From the NCBI GenBank assembly GCA_945829425.1, contig CALZUQ010000020.1:1-46721 (forward strand): 46,721 bases of DNA. Direction: 5' to 3'. The number at the start of each line of letters is the position of its first letter. The first letter of the stretch is position 1. Source of the DNA: an uncultured bacterium. GTDB taxonomy: Bacteria; Bacteroidota; Bacteroidia; Bacteroidales; Bacteroidaceae. The notes under the pieces were generated by a model. It did not search any database. It saw only the letters and a list, made by a program, of their open reading frames with translations, and had not been told where the DNA came from. Shown here one piece after another: positions 39,062 to 46,680 of the stretch. The position numbers and the translations under genes were made by a program.

Positions 39062-40165
39062 ATGGTTTTATCTATAATAACTACGGAGGCTTTGGCACAT
39101 TATATGAGGGGCGCGGTGGCGATGTCCTTCATATTCTGGTCGATAAATCTTCATGTCTACGCACATAGGAACAGAATGATGAAGCTGCTCTACGTCGCTT
39201 CGCTGTACCTGACGTTCGCCTTCCTGAAGGATATGGTGTTCCTCATTGAGGACTTGAAGGACAATGCCTTTGTCAACGACATTGCGATACTCGTTGACCT
39301 TGTGGCGCAGCCGTTGTTGTGTGCTTTCTTCCTTGAGGCGACACGTCCTGGTTTCGCTACTACCCGGAGGATTGCCGCTGCCGTGGTGTTGCAGGGGGCT
39401 TTCATCCCTCTCTTCCTGCTTGACAGAAGCCCGTGGGTATTTCAGACAGCGTATGGCGTGAGCTGCACGATGTCTCTGCTGACGATTGTCTCGGTGTTTG
39501 TCTTCTCATATAAATACCGCAGATACCTCTCGTCGAACTATTCATATATGGAGAATATCGACGTCAGGTGGGTGGAGGTGTTGTGCGTGATGTATTTCAC
39601 TCTTATCTCAGCATATTTCGTGGCTTTCGACAGCATAACATGGCTCAGCGAAGCACTCTTCAACCTGTTGTGTATAATGGTGTCGGCGTTCTGCTTTGTC
39701 TTTGCCAAGAAGCATTTAGTGGTGAAGGATGCCGGTGATGCTGGTTCTGAAGGTGTGGAAGGCAACGAGGATATGGAGATAGAGCCGTTGTTCTCTCCAT
39801 ATTATGAGTTTGAGCTGGAGGCGAAGCTGGAGAAATGTATGAAGGACAAGGTGTATCTCGAACCGAAGCTGACGTTGTCTGACATGGCAAACTATGTCGG
39901 GACAAACAAGACGTATCTCTCGTATTTTTTCAACAACAAGCAGAAGACGACGTTCTATGAATACATAAATGCTTACCGTATTGAGGAGGCGTGCAGGATC
40001 ATTGACAATATTACTGACGAGGACAGGCTGTCGCTGGCTCAGATAGCTCAGGCCAGTGGCTTTAACTCGCAGTCGACATTCAGCAGGTATTTTACAAAGG
40101 CGAAGGGTGTAACACCAGGAAAATATATCTTGGAAATGGAGATGAGGAGGTTAATGGAGAAATAA
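39062..40165 (+). CDS. AraC-family regulator with N-terminal membrane domain
   Basis: ATG 39062 is chosen because the promoter lies just upstream; a start at 38996 would precede it. The product is 367 residues. The first 215 are mostly hydrophobic, with about six or seven membrane segments (such as ...AVAMSFIFWSINL, LLYVASLYLTFAFLKDM). A short acidic linker (GDAGSEGVEGNEDMEIE) leads to an AraC-type DNA-binding domain (about 260-367): LTLSDMANYVGTNKTYLSYFF and LSLAQIAQASGFNSQSTFSRY, ending VTPGKYILE. It should sense a membrane or envelope signal and act on DNA while anchored. The target is unknown. Confidence 0.9.
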   Translation: MVLSIITTEALAHYMRGAVAMSFIFWSINLHVYAHRNRMMKLLYVASLYLTFAFLKDMVFLIEDLKDNAFVNDIAILVDLVAQPLLCAFFLEATRPGFATTRRIAAAVVLQGAFIPLFLLDRSPWVFQTAYGVSCTMSLLTIVSVFVFSYKYRRYLSSNYSYMENIDVRWVEVLCVMYFTLISAYFVAFDSITWLSEALFNLLCIMVSAFCFVFAKKHLVVKDAGDAGSEGVEGNEDMEIEPLFSPYYEFELEAKLEKCMKDKVYLEPKLTLSDMANYVGTNKTYLSYFFNNKQKTTFYEYINAYRIEEACRIIDNITDEDRLSLAQIAQASGFNSQSTFSRYFTKAKGVTPGKYILEMEMRRLMEK

Positions 40166-40195
40166 AGGTGGGGGTAATGGCTCTTTGCCCACCCC

Positions 40196-40240
40196 CCAAA
40201 AAAGACGCTCCCATACATTCTGGAGGAAATGTACGGGAGC
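40196..40240 (-). terminator. Minus-strand intrinsic terminator with no upstream ORF
   Basis: GCTCCCATACATT (40207-40219) pairs with AATGTACGGGAGC (40228-40240) over 13 positions with one mismatch or wobble. On the minus strand GTCTTTTTT follows. It ends the putative minus-strand RNA that begins near 40371. Confidence 0.8.
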
Positions 40241-40371
40241 TTGTCGTGACCTTTCACGTTATGCGCCTTCTGCGCACCTCGTGAGGGTCGCCAACTGTTT
40301 ACTATTTCATGTGCTTGTATGTCGTGTGTGGAAAGTGTCGTCGGAGTTTCTGTCCTTTTTCTCTCTTTTTT
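40198..40371 (-). ncRNA. Candidate small RNA of about 170 nt, minus strand
   Basis: It is bounded by a full-consensus promoter (40378-40408) and an intrinsic terminator (40196-40240). No ORF fits between them. Inside, an extended stem-loop can form from paired blocks GACC/GGTC, TCACG/CGTGA and TGCGC/GCGCA (plus-strand positions 40248-40289) with a 5-nt loop. The 5' third is purine-rich. It is antisense to no annotated gene, so a trans-acting or protein-binding RNA is likeliest. Confidence 0.6.
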
Positions 40372-40377
40372 CCTCTG

Positions 40378-40408
40378 CAAAGTTACGTAAAAGCGTTGAG
40401 AAGACAAA
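40378..40408 (-). promoter_or_regulatory. Orphan full-consensus promoter, minus strand
   Basis: The minus strand reads TTTG (40405-40408), 19 bp, TAACTTTG (40378-40385). Nothing coding lies downstream on this strand. Confidence 0.75.
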
Positions 40409-40494
40409 TGTTTTTCTGTTTTTTATTCACGATGTTACAAAAGTATTGTTTCATTGACTGTGTTTTTCTTTATTGACTTTCCGTTTCCGCAAGA

Positions 40495-40612
40495 ATGATA
40501 CATTTTTGTATGTTCGGAAGAGGTAGATGTTACCTTTCTACGTATTTGGAAAGGCAGATGATACATTTCTATATGTTCCAGGTAGGGCTTATGTTACATT
40601 TCCGTGTGTTCA
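40495..40612. repeat. Degenerate 32-bp tandem repeat array
   Basis: Four units beginning ATGATACATTT, ATGTTACCTTT, ATGATACATTT and ATGTTACATTT start at 40495, 40527, 40558 and 40591, a spacing of 32, 31 and 33 bp. The second halves (TATGTTC...AGG) are also shared but more diverged. No ORF or hairpin explains them. Confidence 0.8.
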
Positions 40613-40685
40613 AGAACTTGAGGACGTTGCTGAGGCTGTTTTGTAGGCCAAAGGCGTTTGTATTGTTGTCGGGGCGATATATACA

Positions 40686-40693
40686 GCAAAGGT
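40686..40693 (-). promoter_or_regulatory. TAnnTTTG box upstream of the 32-bp array, minus strand
   Basis: The minus strand reads TACCTTTG. Transcription would run left across the 32-bp array. No -33 box was found, so this is weak. Confidence 0.35.
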
Positions 40694-40831
40694 AAGTTTT
40701 TGTAGATAATATTTTGATATAAGAGATTTTTGGGCTACTTTTGCATGTTAAATCTTTTATTTGCCGGAAATAAGTAGGTGTACACCTATGTGGACATGTT
40801 TTCAAAAAAAGGCGGTGAGCCAGAAAAAGAA

Positions 40832-42022
40832 ATGAAGAAACGCACAACTATTATGACATACGATTTTGACAGAGTTATAGACCGCCGTGGCAGTGGAGAC
40901 CTGAAACATGAGGTCTTGGAGGAACGCTATGGAGACGCGGGGCTCCTGCCTCTCTGGGTGGCTGACATGGACTTTGAGACACCGCCGTTTATTACCGAGG
41001 CGTTACGTAAAAGGCTGGAGCATTCGTTGTACGGATATACCGTGATGCCGCAGGGATATTGGGAGACGGTGGCGCAATGGATTGCCTCACACCACGGTTG
41101 GAATGTTAAGACAGAGTGGATGACTTTCGTGCCGGGAATAGTGAAGGGCATAGGAATGGCTATAAACGTCTTTGTTAAGCCTGACGAGAAGGTTATAATA
41201 CAGCCTCCGGTGTATCATCCCTTCCGCCTGACGCCTCTTGGAAACAGGCGTCAGGTGGTCTATAACCCTCTGATAGAATGTGAGGGGACATACCGTATGG
41301 ACTTTGAACAGCTCAAAAGGGTGGCAGACGACAAATGCCGTATGCTGATACTCTCTAACCCGCATAATCCCGCAGGGATATGCTGGGACAGGGCAACGCT
41401 CGCCGAGCTTGCGGAGATATGTCATGAGAGGGGCATTATAGTCATCAGCGACGAGATACATTGTGACATGGCACTGTATGACAACCGTCATATCCCTTTC
41501 GCCTCGGTATCGGAAGCTGCGGAACGATGCAGCATAACGTTCGGTGCACCGTCGAAGACATTCAATATTGCGGGTATTGTAAGTTCTTACGCCATAGTGC
41601 CTGATGACAGCATCAGGAGAAGATTATATGCGTGGATGGAGGCTAACGAGCTGAATGAGCCGACACTCTTCGCTCCGATAGCGACAATGGCGGCATTCAC
41701 ACAGCAGGGAGAGGAATGGCGTAAAGAGATGCTGCGATATATAGAGGGAAATATTGACTTTGTGGTGGAATACTGCCGGCGGAACATTCCGCAGATAAAG
41801 CCGTGGAAGCCGCAGGCTTCGTTTCTCGTATGGCTTGACTGCCGAGACCTCGCCCTGGGTCATGAGGCGCTTAACGCGCTTTTCGTGAAGAAGGCACGTC
41901 TGGCTCTCAACGACGGCGAGATGTTCGGAAAAGGTGGCGAAGGATTTATGAGACTGAATGTGGCGGCACCGAGGAGTGTCCTTGCAGAAGCTCTCGAAAG
42001 ACTCTCCAAGGCGATAGAGTAG
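40832..42022 (+). CDS. MalY/PatB-family C-S lyase / aminotransferase
   Basis: ATG 40832 gives 396 residues; ATG 40853 would also keep the family N-terminus MTYDFDRVIDRRG. It is a fold-type I PLP enzyme with the PLP Lys at K242 in GAPSKTFNIAG, SNPHNPAG near 175-182 (ring-binding Asn) and DEIHCDMAL near 207-215. LPLWVADMDFETPP near 39-52 is the MalY/PatB signature, which distinguishes it from ordinary aspartate aminotransferases. Family members act as cystathionine beta-lyase or cysteine desulfhydrase, giving homocysteine or sulfide and pyruvate. It may complement the metY-like enzyme in methionine synthesis. Confidence 0.9.
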   Translation: MKKRTTIMTYDFDRVIDRRGSGDLKHEVLEERYGDAGLLPLWVADMDFETPPFITEALRKRLEHSLYGYTVMPQGYWETVAQWIASHHGWNVKTEWMTFVPGIVKGIGMAINVFVKPDEKVIIQPPVYHPFRLTPLGNRRQVVYNPLIECEGTYRMDFEQLKRVADDKCRMLILSNPHNPAGICWDRATLAELAEICHERGIIVISDEIHCDMALYDNRHIPFASVSEAAERCSITFGAPSKTFNIAGIVSSYAIVPDDSIRRRLYAWMEANELNEPTLFAPIATMAAFTQQGEEWRKEMLRYIEGNIDFVVEYCRRNIPQIKPWKPQASFLVWLDCRDLALGHEALNALFVKKARLALNDGEMFGKGGEGFMRLNVAAPRSVLAEALERLSKAIE

Positions 42023-42093
42023 GAGATATGCAATGCTCTCCAAGGCAGTTGGCTTGGAGTGAAGACTGCTTGGAGTGAAGAAATAAAAAGATT

Positions 42094-42126
42094 GGGTGTG
42101 TCAGAAAGTCCTGACACCCCCTTTTT
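42094..42126 (+). terminator. Terminator after the MalY/PatB gene
   Basis: GGGTGTGTCAG (42094-42104) pairs with CTGACACCC (42111-42119) with a 2-nt bulge, followed by CCTTTTT. TTGGAGTGAAGA is duplicated just upstream, about 17 bp apart. Confidence 0.75.
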
Positions 42127-42205
42127 CAAGATAAAGCGCCGTTTTGTCGATGAATTATAGATATATACTAACGACAAGTATTTGGTTATGGTATCAATGT
42201 CAATG

Positions 42206-42610
42206 TCAAGGCAGTCTTCCTCTTTCAGCGAGCAAGTCTATGACCCCGATGTCTGCGGGCAGCCATTTCACCTCATGCAATTCGTCGGGTGCAAGCCATC
42301 GTGCCGCCTCATGCTCCAGTAGTGTCAGACAGCCACCTGTCAGCGAGCATAGGAAGCAGTGCATGGTGAGATGGAACGTAGGGTAGTTATATTCCACCGT
42401 TGTGAGAAGTTCTCCGACGGTTACCTCGCTGTCGAGTTCCTCACGTATCTCACGTTTCAATGCTTCACGCAGATCCTCGCCGTCTTCTCTCTTTCCTCCA
42501 GGGAATTCCCACCAGTCTTTCCATTCGCCGTAGCCCCTCTGTGTGGCGAATACCTTGCCATGACGTATTATTACTGCCGCCACTACCTCAATGTTCTTTC
42601 TTTTCTCCAT
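42206..42610 (-). CDS. NUDIX hydrolase, MutT-like (d)NTP pyrophosphohydrolase
   Basis: ATG 42610 gives 134 residues and the usual N-terminus (MEKRKNIEVVAAVIIRHG). The NUDIX box is GGKREDGEDLREALKREI plus REELD (about residues 38-60), matching Gx5Ex7REUxEExGU. FATQRGYGEWKDWWEFPGG just before it is typical of MutT/8-oxo-dGTP hydrolases that clean the nucleotide pool. The C-terminus has W-L-x-x-D-E-L-x-E-V-x-W. It is convergent with the MalY/PatB gene; the pspC-type gene lies upstream on the same strand. Confidence 0.93.
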   Translation of the reverse strand: MEKRKNIEVVAAVIIRHGKVFATQRGYGEWKDWWEFPGGKREDGEDLREALKREIREELDSEVTVGELLTTVEYNYPTFHLTMHCFLCSLTGGCLTLLEHEAARWLAPDELHEVKWLPADIGVIDLLAERGRLP

Positions 42611-42621
42611 ATATGTCCTTC

Positions 42622-42674
42622 CCATACATGTTTTCTACGTACGCAATATTCTCCATACATGTTTTCACGTACGC
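42622..42674. repeat. 31-bp direct duplication upstream of the NUDIX gene
   Basis: CCATACATGTTTTC, an optional TA, then CGTACGC occurs at 42622-42644 and 42653-42674, a spacing of 31 bp. It lies in the leader between the pspC-type gene and the NUDIX start. CGTACG is a perfect hexamer palindrome in both copies. Confidence 0.8.
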
Positions 42675-42734
42675 CTATTCTTTATATTTGTCTTTACAAA
42701 GCGTGTCTTTCCGTCTGGCGTCCTTATGTGCCGC

Positions 42735-42935
42735 TTATTGGCAACGGTATTCGTCTGACGGCATTATTATCGCAAGGACAATATATAGTATCACTCCTGG
42801 GAATGCAGCAGAGAATATTGCCAGCACGGCATACAACGCCCTTACCACAGTAGGGTCAATCCCCAAATATTCGGCTACTCCGCCGCAAACGCCACAGATT
42901 TTCTTGTCTGATGATTTTTTTAGTCTCTTTTCCAT
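42735..42935 (-). CDS. PspC-domain small membrane protein
   Basis: This 66-residue protein is a stand-alone PspC domain: RLKKSSDKKICGVCGGVAEY (4-23) with the typical GVCGGxAEYxGxDPTxVR pattern, then one or two membrane segments (about 33-59, LYAVLAIFSAAFPGVILYIVL). In proteobacteria PspC takes part in the phage-shock envelope-stress response. Here there is no pspA or pspB neighbour. A TACCTTTG box on the minus strand (42978-42985) may drive it. Confidence 0.92.
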   Translation of the reverse strand: MEKRLKKSSDKKICGVCGGVAEYLGIDPTVVRALYAVLAIFSAAFPGVILYIVLAIIMPSDEYRCQ

Positions 42936-42977
42936 TTCTGTTAAGTTTTTTTTTTGAACACTTCATACTATCTTATG

Positions 42978-42985
42978 CAAAGGTA
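42978..42985 (-). promoter_or_regulatory. -7 box for the pspC-type gene
   Basis: The minus strand reads TACCTTTG, 43 bp before the ATG at 42935. No clear -33 box. The rest of the gap to 43089 is AT-rich, without a gene. Confidence 0.55.
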
Positions 42986-43089
42986 GTCATAATTTCTCTT
43001 TTGTCATAGTTTTTCGCCTCTCTTTCTTCAAAAAACGTCCATAAATTAATCTTTTTGTAAAGAAAATGTACAAAAAGACGTTGTTCCCT

Positions 43090-43120
43090 TTTGCCGTATC
43101 AGGAAAAGTGACTATCTTTG
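43090..43120 (+). promoter_or_regulatory. Promoter of exonuclease III
   Basis: TTTG (43090-43093), 19 bp, TATCTTTG (43113-43120), a full consensus match. The leader of about 148 nt contains a CCTTTCCTG/CAGGAAGG hairpin (about 43133-43163). Confidence 0.7.
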
Positions 43121-43275
43121 CATATAAAAGAAACCTTTCCTGCCGCAAGACGTTCAGGAAGGCGTTGCAACAGGTCTGTGGCTTGCTTTGCTTTACACCT
43201 TATTATTTATAGGTAGGCTCTGTTTGTCATTTACAGGCTATATCTATATCATCATCATAACAGAAACAAAAAAAT

Positions 43276-44073
43276 ATGAAATTCATTTCGTGGAACGTTA
43301 ACGGCCTCCGCGCCTGTGTTGGAAAAGACTTTGAGAAGTCTTTCCTTGACCTTGATGCCGACTTCTTCTGCCTTCAAGAGACGAAGATGCAGTCAGGCCA
43401 GCTCGACCTTTCTTTCCCGGGCTACACTTCTTACTGGAACTACGCCGAGAAGAAAGGCTATTCTGGAACAGCTATTTATACTCGCCATGAGCCTCTTGCC
43501 GTTTACTATGGTCTTGGCACTGTCGTCGGTAGCGGAGACGACGTTACTGTTGTCTATGACTCCGAAAGCCCTCATAACCACGAAGGGCGTGTCATAACCT
43601 TGGAGTATGACGGTTTCTTCCTTGTCAATGTCTATGTCCCTAATGCTCAGGACGAGTTGCGGCGTTTGGACTACCGTATGGAGTGGGACGATGCGTTCCG
43701 CCGGTATGTCGAGGCTCTCGATCGTAAGAAGGTCGTCATTGTATGTGGCGACATGAATGTGGCACACAACGAGATAGACCTTAAGAACCCCAAGACCAAC
43801 CGCCGCAATCCTGGCTTCACCGATGAGGAGCGCGGAAAATTCTCCGCCTTGCTGTCCTCCGGCTTTGTCGATACTTTCCGCACGCTTCATCCGGAAGATG
43901 TCGTCTACTCCTGGTGGTCGTACCGCTTCCGTGCGAGGGAAAAGAATACAGGGTGGCGCATAGACTATTTCGTATGTTCCCAACGCCTCATGCCAAAGGT
44001 TACGGGAGCCGCCATTCACACGCAGATATTCGGCTCGGACCATTGTCCTGTAGAACTGACGGCAGAGCTTTAG
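43276..44073 (+). CDS. xth: Exodeoxyribonuclease III / AP endonuclease
   Basis: This 265-residue base-excision repair enzyme cleaves at abasic sites and has 3'-5' exonuclease activity. The family motifs are all present: SWNVNGLRA (5-13), LQETK (34-38, metal Glu), NVYVPNAQ near 118-125, GDMNVAH near 158-164 (Asp, Asn), GFVDTFR near 197-203, YSWWSYR, WRIDYF (catalytic Asp) and GSDHCPV near 253-259 (Asp-His). It ends 6 bp before the stop of the convergent histidine kinase gene. Confidence 0.96.
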   Translation: MKFISWNVNGLRACVGKDFEKSFLDLDADFFCLQETKMQSGQLDLSFPGYTSYWNYAEKKGYSGTAIYTRHEPLAVYYGLGTVVGSGDDVTVVYDSESPHNHEGRVITLEYDGFFLVNVYVPNAQDELRRLDYRMEWDDAFRRYVEALDRKKVVIVCGDMNVAHNEIDLKNPKTNRRNPGFTDEERGKFSALLSSGFVDTFRTLHPEDVVYSWWSYRFRAREKNTGWRIDYFVCSQRLMPKVTGAAIHTQIFGSDHCPVELTAEL

Positions 44074-44079
44074 GTGTCG

Positions 44080-45705
44080 TTACTCACATTCGTCGAGCGG
44101 AATGTCGAAGAAGAACGTGCTGCCTTTTCCATATTCCGACTCCACCCATATTTTTCCTCCTACGCTTGTCACGATCATCTTGCATATCGCCAGTCCGAGT
44201 CCTGTGCCTTGCGCTCTGTCGTTGAGTTTCACGAACCTGTCGAACACCTTGTCTATCTTCTCTTCCGGAATGCCTATTCCGGTATCGCTGACGTGGAAGT
44301 GTATCGTCTCGTCCTGCACTTCATATCCAAAGTGTATCTCACCTCTTGGAGTGAACTTTGTGGCGTTTGTGATAAGGTTTATGATTACCTGCGAAATGCG
44401 GTTGGCGTCTTCATTGATCCTTACGTCGCGGTTGGGGCGGTCGAATATCAGGCTCACCCCTTCCTGTACACGTGTCAGCATCGTCTGCGACAGTCCTTCA
44501 CACAGTTCCGTGAGGTCCATGGGGTTCTTCTTATATTCGAGAGTTCCAGCCTCCATCTTCGCCGTGTCGAGTATGTCGTTTATTAGTTGCATGAGTAGTT
44601 CAGAGTTCTGACCTATTATGCGTGCATACTGCTCTCGCTCATCGCTCTCGTCGGTATATGCCATAAGTTCTGCGAAGCCTACTATTGCTGTCAGCGGTGA
44701 GCGTATCTCATGGCTCATGTTCGCCAGGAATGCAGACTTCTGCCTGTCCGCCTTCTCCGCCTTTATGCGCTCTTCCACAAGTTCCTCCTCTATCTCCTCA
44801 AGGTTGCTGATGTCATATCCCAGTCCTACTATCAGCGGGTTACGCTCCCCGTTGTCCACGAGTAGTTTGTGTATCTGAATGACATGCGGCTCCTTTCCTG
44901 TTGCGATGAATGTATGCTGCACTTTTATAGGAGTCTTCGTGGCGAGCATCTCCTCGTCTTGTTTTGTGAAGCACTCTATGTCGGCACTGTCTTCCCACAG
45001 CTCATAGTCCGTCTTTCCTATCGCCTCGTCAGCTTTTTTCCCTGTCATGCGCTCCATGGCTTTGTTCCAGTAAAGATATCTCCGCTCGTCGCCACAGTCC
45101 TTTACGAAGATACTTACCGGCACATGTGCGAGTATGGTGTCTGTCAGTCGGCTGAGGGCTGTCAGCCTGTTGCTTGCGCTGATTCGTTTTGTTATGTCAT
45201 GGCACATCACGAGGACATAATCGTCTAAAGGGAAGCAGTGGTGCTCGTAGTTGTGCATCACCCCGTCCACCTCGATGTCGTGATATCCCATGGCATACTC
45301 TCCCGTTTCGAGAACCTTCTGGAATGCCGTCCTTATCGCCTCATACGCCTCTTTTGTCAGTACGTCGCTCATGTGTACTCCCTTAAGGCTTTCGTTTCCT
45401 ACGCCCACATGATTTGTCTTCTCGTTAGAGACAACTTCTACAACGCGCTCCTCTTTGTTGAAGACGGTGAGCATGTCAGGTATCTGGTCGAGTATCTGCA
45501 AGGCATACCGCTCACGGAAAGATTGTTTCTCCGTGAGTCTCTTCATGTTAGCCAGCTCTTCCTTCAGCCGCTCGTTTTCCGCCTTCAGAAGTGCTATTTC
45601 TTCCTTCATCCTTCCGCTTTCCTCTTTCAGAAGCTCGCATCCTTCCTTCATCCTTCCGCTTTCATTCTTCTGATGTAAGAGCTGTTGTCTGTTGTTTTCT
45701 GTCAT
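44080..45705 (-). CDS. Cytoplasmic sensor histidine kinase with coiled coil and two PAS domains
   Basis: ATG 45705 is used; a TTG three codons upstream is weaker. The 541-residue product starts with a charged coiled coil (about 5-60) built of near-repeats such as ESGRMKE. Two PAS-like domains follow (about 68-175 and 188-302). The HisKA domain has the phospho-acceptor H332 in ANMSHEIRSPLTA. The HATPase domain has N447 in LITNATKF, DTGIGIP 474-480 and GTGLGL 500-505. There are no membrane segments and no receiver domain, so it must sense a cytoplasmic signal and phosphorylate a separate regulator, which is not encoded nearby. Confidence 0.93.
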   Translation of the reverse strand: MTENNRQQLLHQKNESGRMKEGCELLKEESGRMKEEIALLKAENERLKEELANMKRLTEKQSFRERYALQILDQIPDMLTVFNKEERVVEVVSNEKTNHVGVGNESLKGVHMSDVLTKEAYEAIRTAFQKVLETGEYAMGYHDIEVDGVMHNYEHHCFPLDDYVLVMCHDITKRISASNRLTALSRLTDTILAHVPVSIFVKDCGDERRYLYWNKAMERMTGKKADEAIGKTDYELWEDSADIECFTKQDEEMLATKTPIKVQHTFIATGKEPHVIQIHKLLVDNGERNPLIVGLGYDISNLEEIEEELVEERIKAEKADRQKSAFLANMSHEIRSPLTAIVGFAELMAYTDESDEREQYARIIGQNSELLMQLINDILDTAKMEAGTLEYKKNPMDLTELCEGLSQTMLTRVQEGVSLIFDRPNRDVRINEDANRISQVIINLITNATKFTPRGEIHFGYEVQDETIHFHVSDTGIGIPEEKIDKVFDRFVKLNDRAQGTGLGLAICKMIVTSVGGKIWVESEYGKGSTFFFDIPLDECE

Positions 45706-45909
45706 ACTGTTCAATTGCGTTTATGTCGCAGTAGTGTTTTGTCACGACATGGTATTCTGTTTCCTTATTTCATGCGAAAAAGTGTAACCTTCCAACCTGT
45801 AATATACTTTTTTTTATCGTTATGTTTTCTAATGATACAAAAGTTGTTTTTTAGTTTCCCGTGACGAGAGAGTACTATTCCGTCGGAAGCCGTTCTCTTT
45901 TCATCTGTG

Positions 45910-45917
45910 CAAAGATA
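45910..45917 (-). promoter_or_regulatory. -7 box for the histidine kinase
   Basis: The minus strand reads TATCTTTG. The leader to the ATG at 45705 is about 200 nt and AT-rich, with no gene. Confidence 0.5.
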
Positions 45918-46099
45918 CGACAAAAAATACAAACAGTGGAACTTTTTGAGGAAAAACTGCATTTATTTGCTGATATTCTACAATATACATAAAACGAATA
46001 ATTTCCCTCAAGTTTTCTGCTCTTTTCTTTATCTTCTTGTCATTCAGCTTGTTGTGATCTTCCTTCTGAAATAATTCTTCCTTTCCGCTTCTCCTCCTT

Positions 46100-46309
46100 T
46101 CACTCCCCCCCTGCCGCAACAAGCAGGCTTTCTCCTTCCTTCCCAGCCTCATGCTTTCGTCGCCAGCCTTCACTCTGAAAGGGAGTGAACATAGTGCGTG
46201 AGAGCAACGGCTCGACGACAAAGGTCATTGTCTCAAAACCATAACACCAGTCACGGCTGTCGTAGCAGTCCTTCGGGCGTGAGACAGTGAAGCCGATAAT
46301 GAAATCCAT
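46100..46309 (-). CDS. Possible small protein, unknown function
   Basis: A 69-residue ORF from ATG 46309 (an upstream TTG at 46333 is also in frame). Codon choice looks coding-like, and the hydrophobic start MDFIIGFTVS is followed by aromatic and Cys-containing sequence and a basic/acidic tail. I recognise no family. A 9-bp stem (46319-46342) lies just upstream of the ATG and would place a hairpin in its leader. It could be a spurious ORF in a structured non-coding region. Confidence 0.3.
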   Translation of the reverse strand: MDFIIGFTVSRPKDCYDSRDWCYGFETMTFVVEPLLSRTMFTPFQSEGWRRKHEAGKEGESLLVAAGGE

Positions 46310-46318
46310 ACGACCCCA

Positions 46319-46350
46319 AGCGTCTGCCCGCAAGCAGACGCTTTTTTTTA
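46319..46350 (+). terminator. Perfect hairpin plus T-run on the plus strand, no gene upstream
   Basis: AGCGTCTGC (46319-46327) and GCAGACGCT (46334-46342) pair perfectly with a 6-nt loop, followed by TTTTTTTT. No plus-strand gene or clear promoter was found in the preceding 2 kb. Confidence 0.65.
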
Positions 46351-46406
46351 TGTTACGAACCTACGCTTCGCACCTTTGGCTTCGTGTGTCTTTTCCTCAT
46401 AGGCTC

Positions 46407-46488
46407 TGTCACAGTTGTTCCATGGCTTTGTCACAAATGTTTCAAAGCCATGGAACAATCGTGACAAAGCCATGAAACAACTGTGACA
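46407..46488. repeat. Inverted pair of the 22-bp unit also seen at 16.5 kb
   Basis: 46407-46434 and 46461-46488 are 28-base inverted repeats with one mismatch. Each arm contains the CCATGGCTTTGTCAC / TGTTCCATGG unit of the array at 16490-16584. The 26-bp centre carries another, inverted, partial copy. Confidence 0.88.
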
Positions 46489-46528
46489 CCCCATATCGCA
46501 TATTCCCGCTGTCTTTTCCTGATTTCAC

Positions 46529-46650
46529 TAGACACTTTTTCTGTTTATTAGCTGAAGCAGTAGACAGTTTTATTAAAAGCCATACTGTATCAATAGACAC
46601 ATGCTGCAAAAGCACACTGTTTTTGTTGACACTGCGGACATGCTGGACAT
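46529..46650. repeat. Degenerate 32-33-bp tandem repeat array
   Basis: Four units beginning TAGACAC, TAGACAG, TAGACAC and TTGACAC start at 46529, 46561, 46594 and 46626, a spacing of 32, 33 and 32 bp. A CTGT block near the second half is also shared. No ORF explains them. Confidence 0.7.
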
Positions 46651-46680
46651 GTAGAGCCCGGGCTGTTCCGTTCGGCTTTG

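Noticed and set aside
40048..40407. 119-residue minus-strand ORF over the 40.2-40.4 kb region
   Set aside because: It begins inside the promoter boxes and runs through the terminator into the antisense of the AraC gene, so the mapped signals contradict it.
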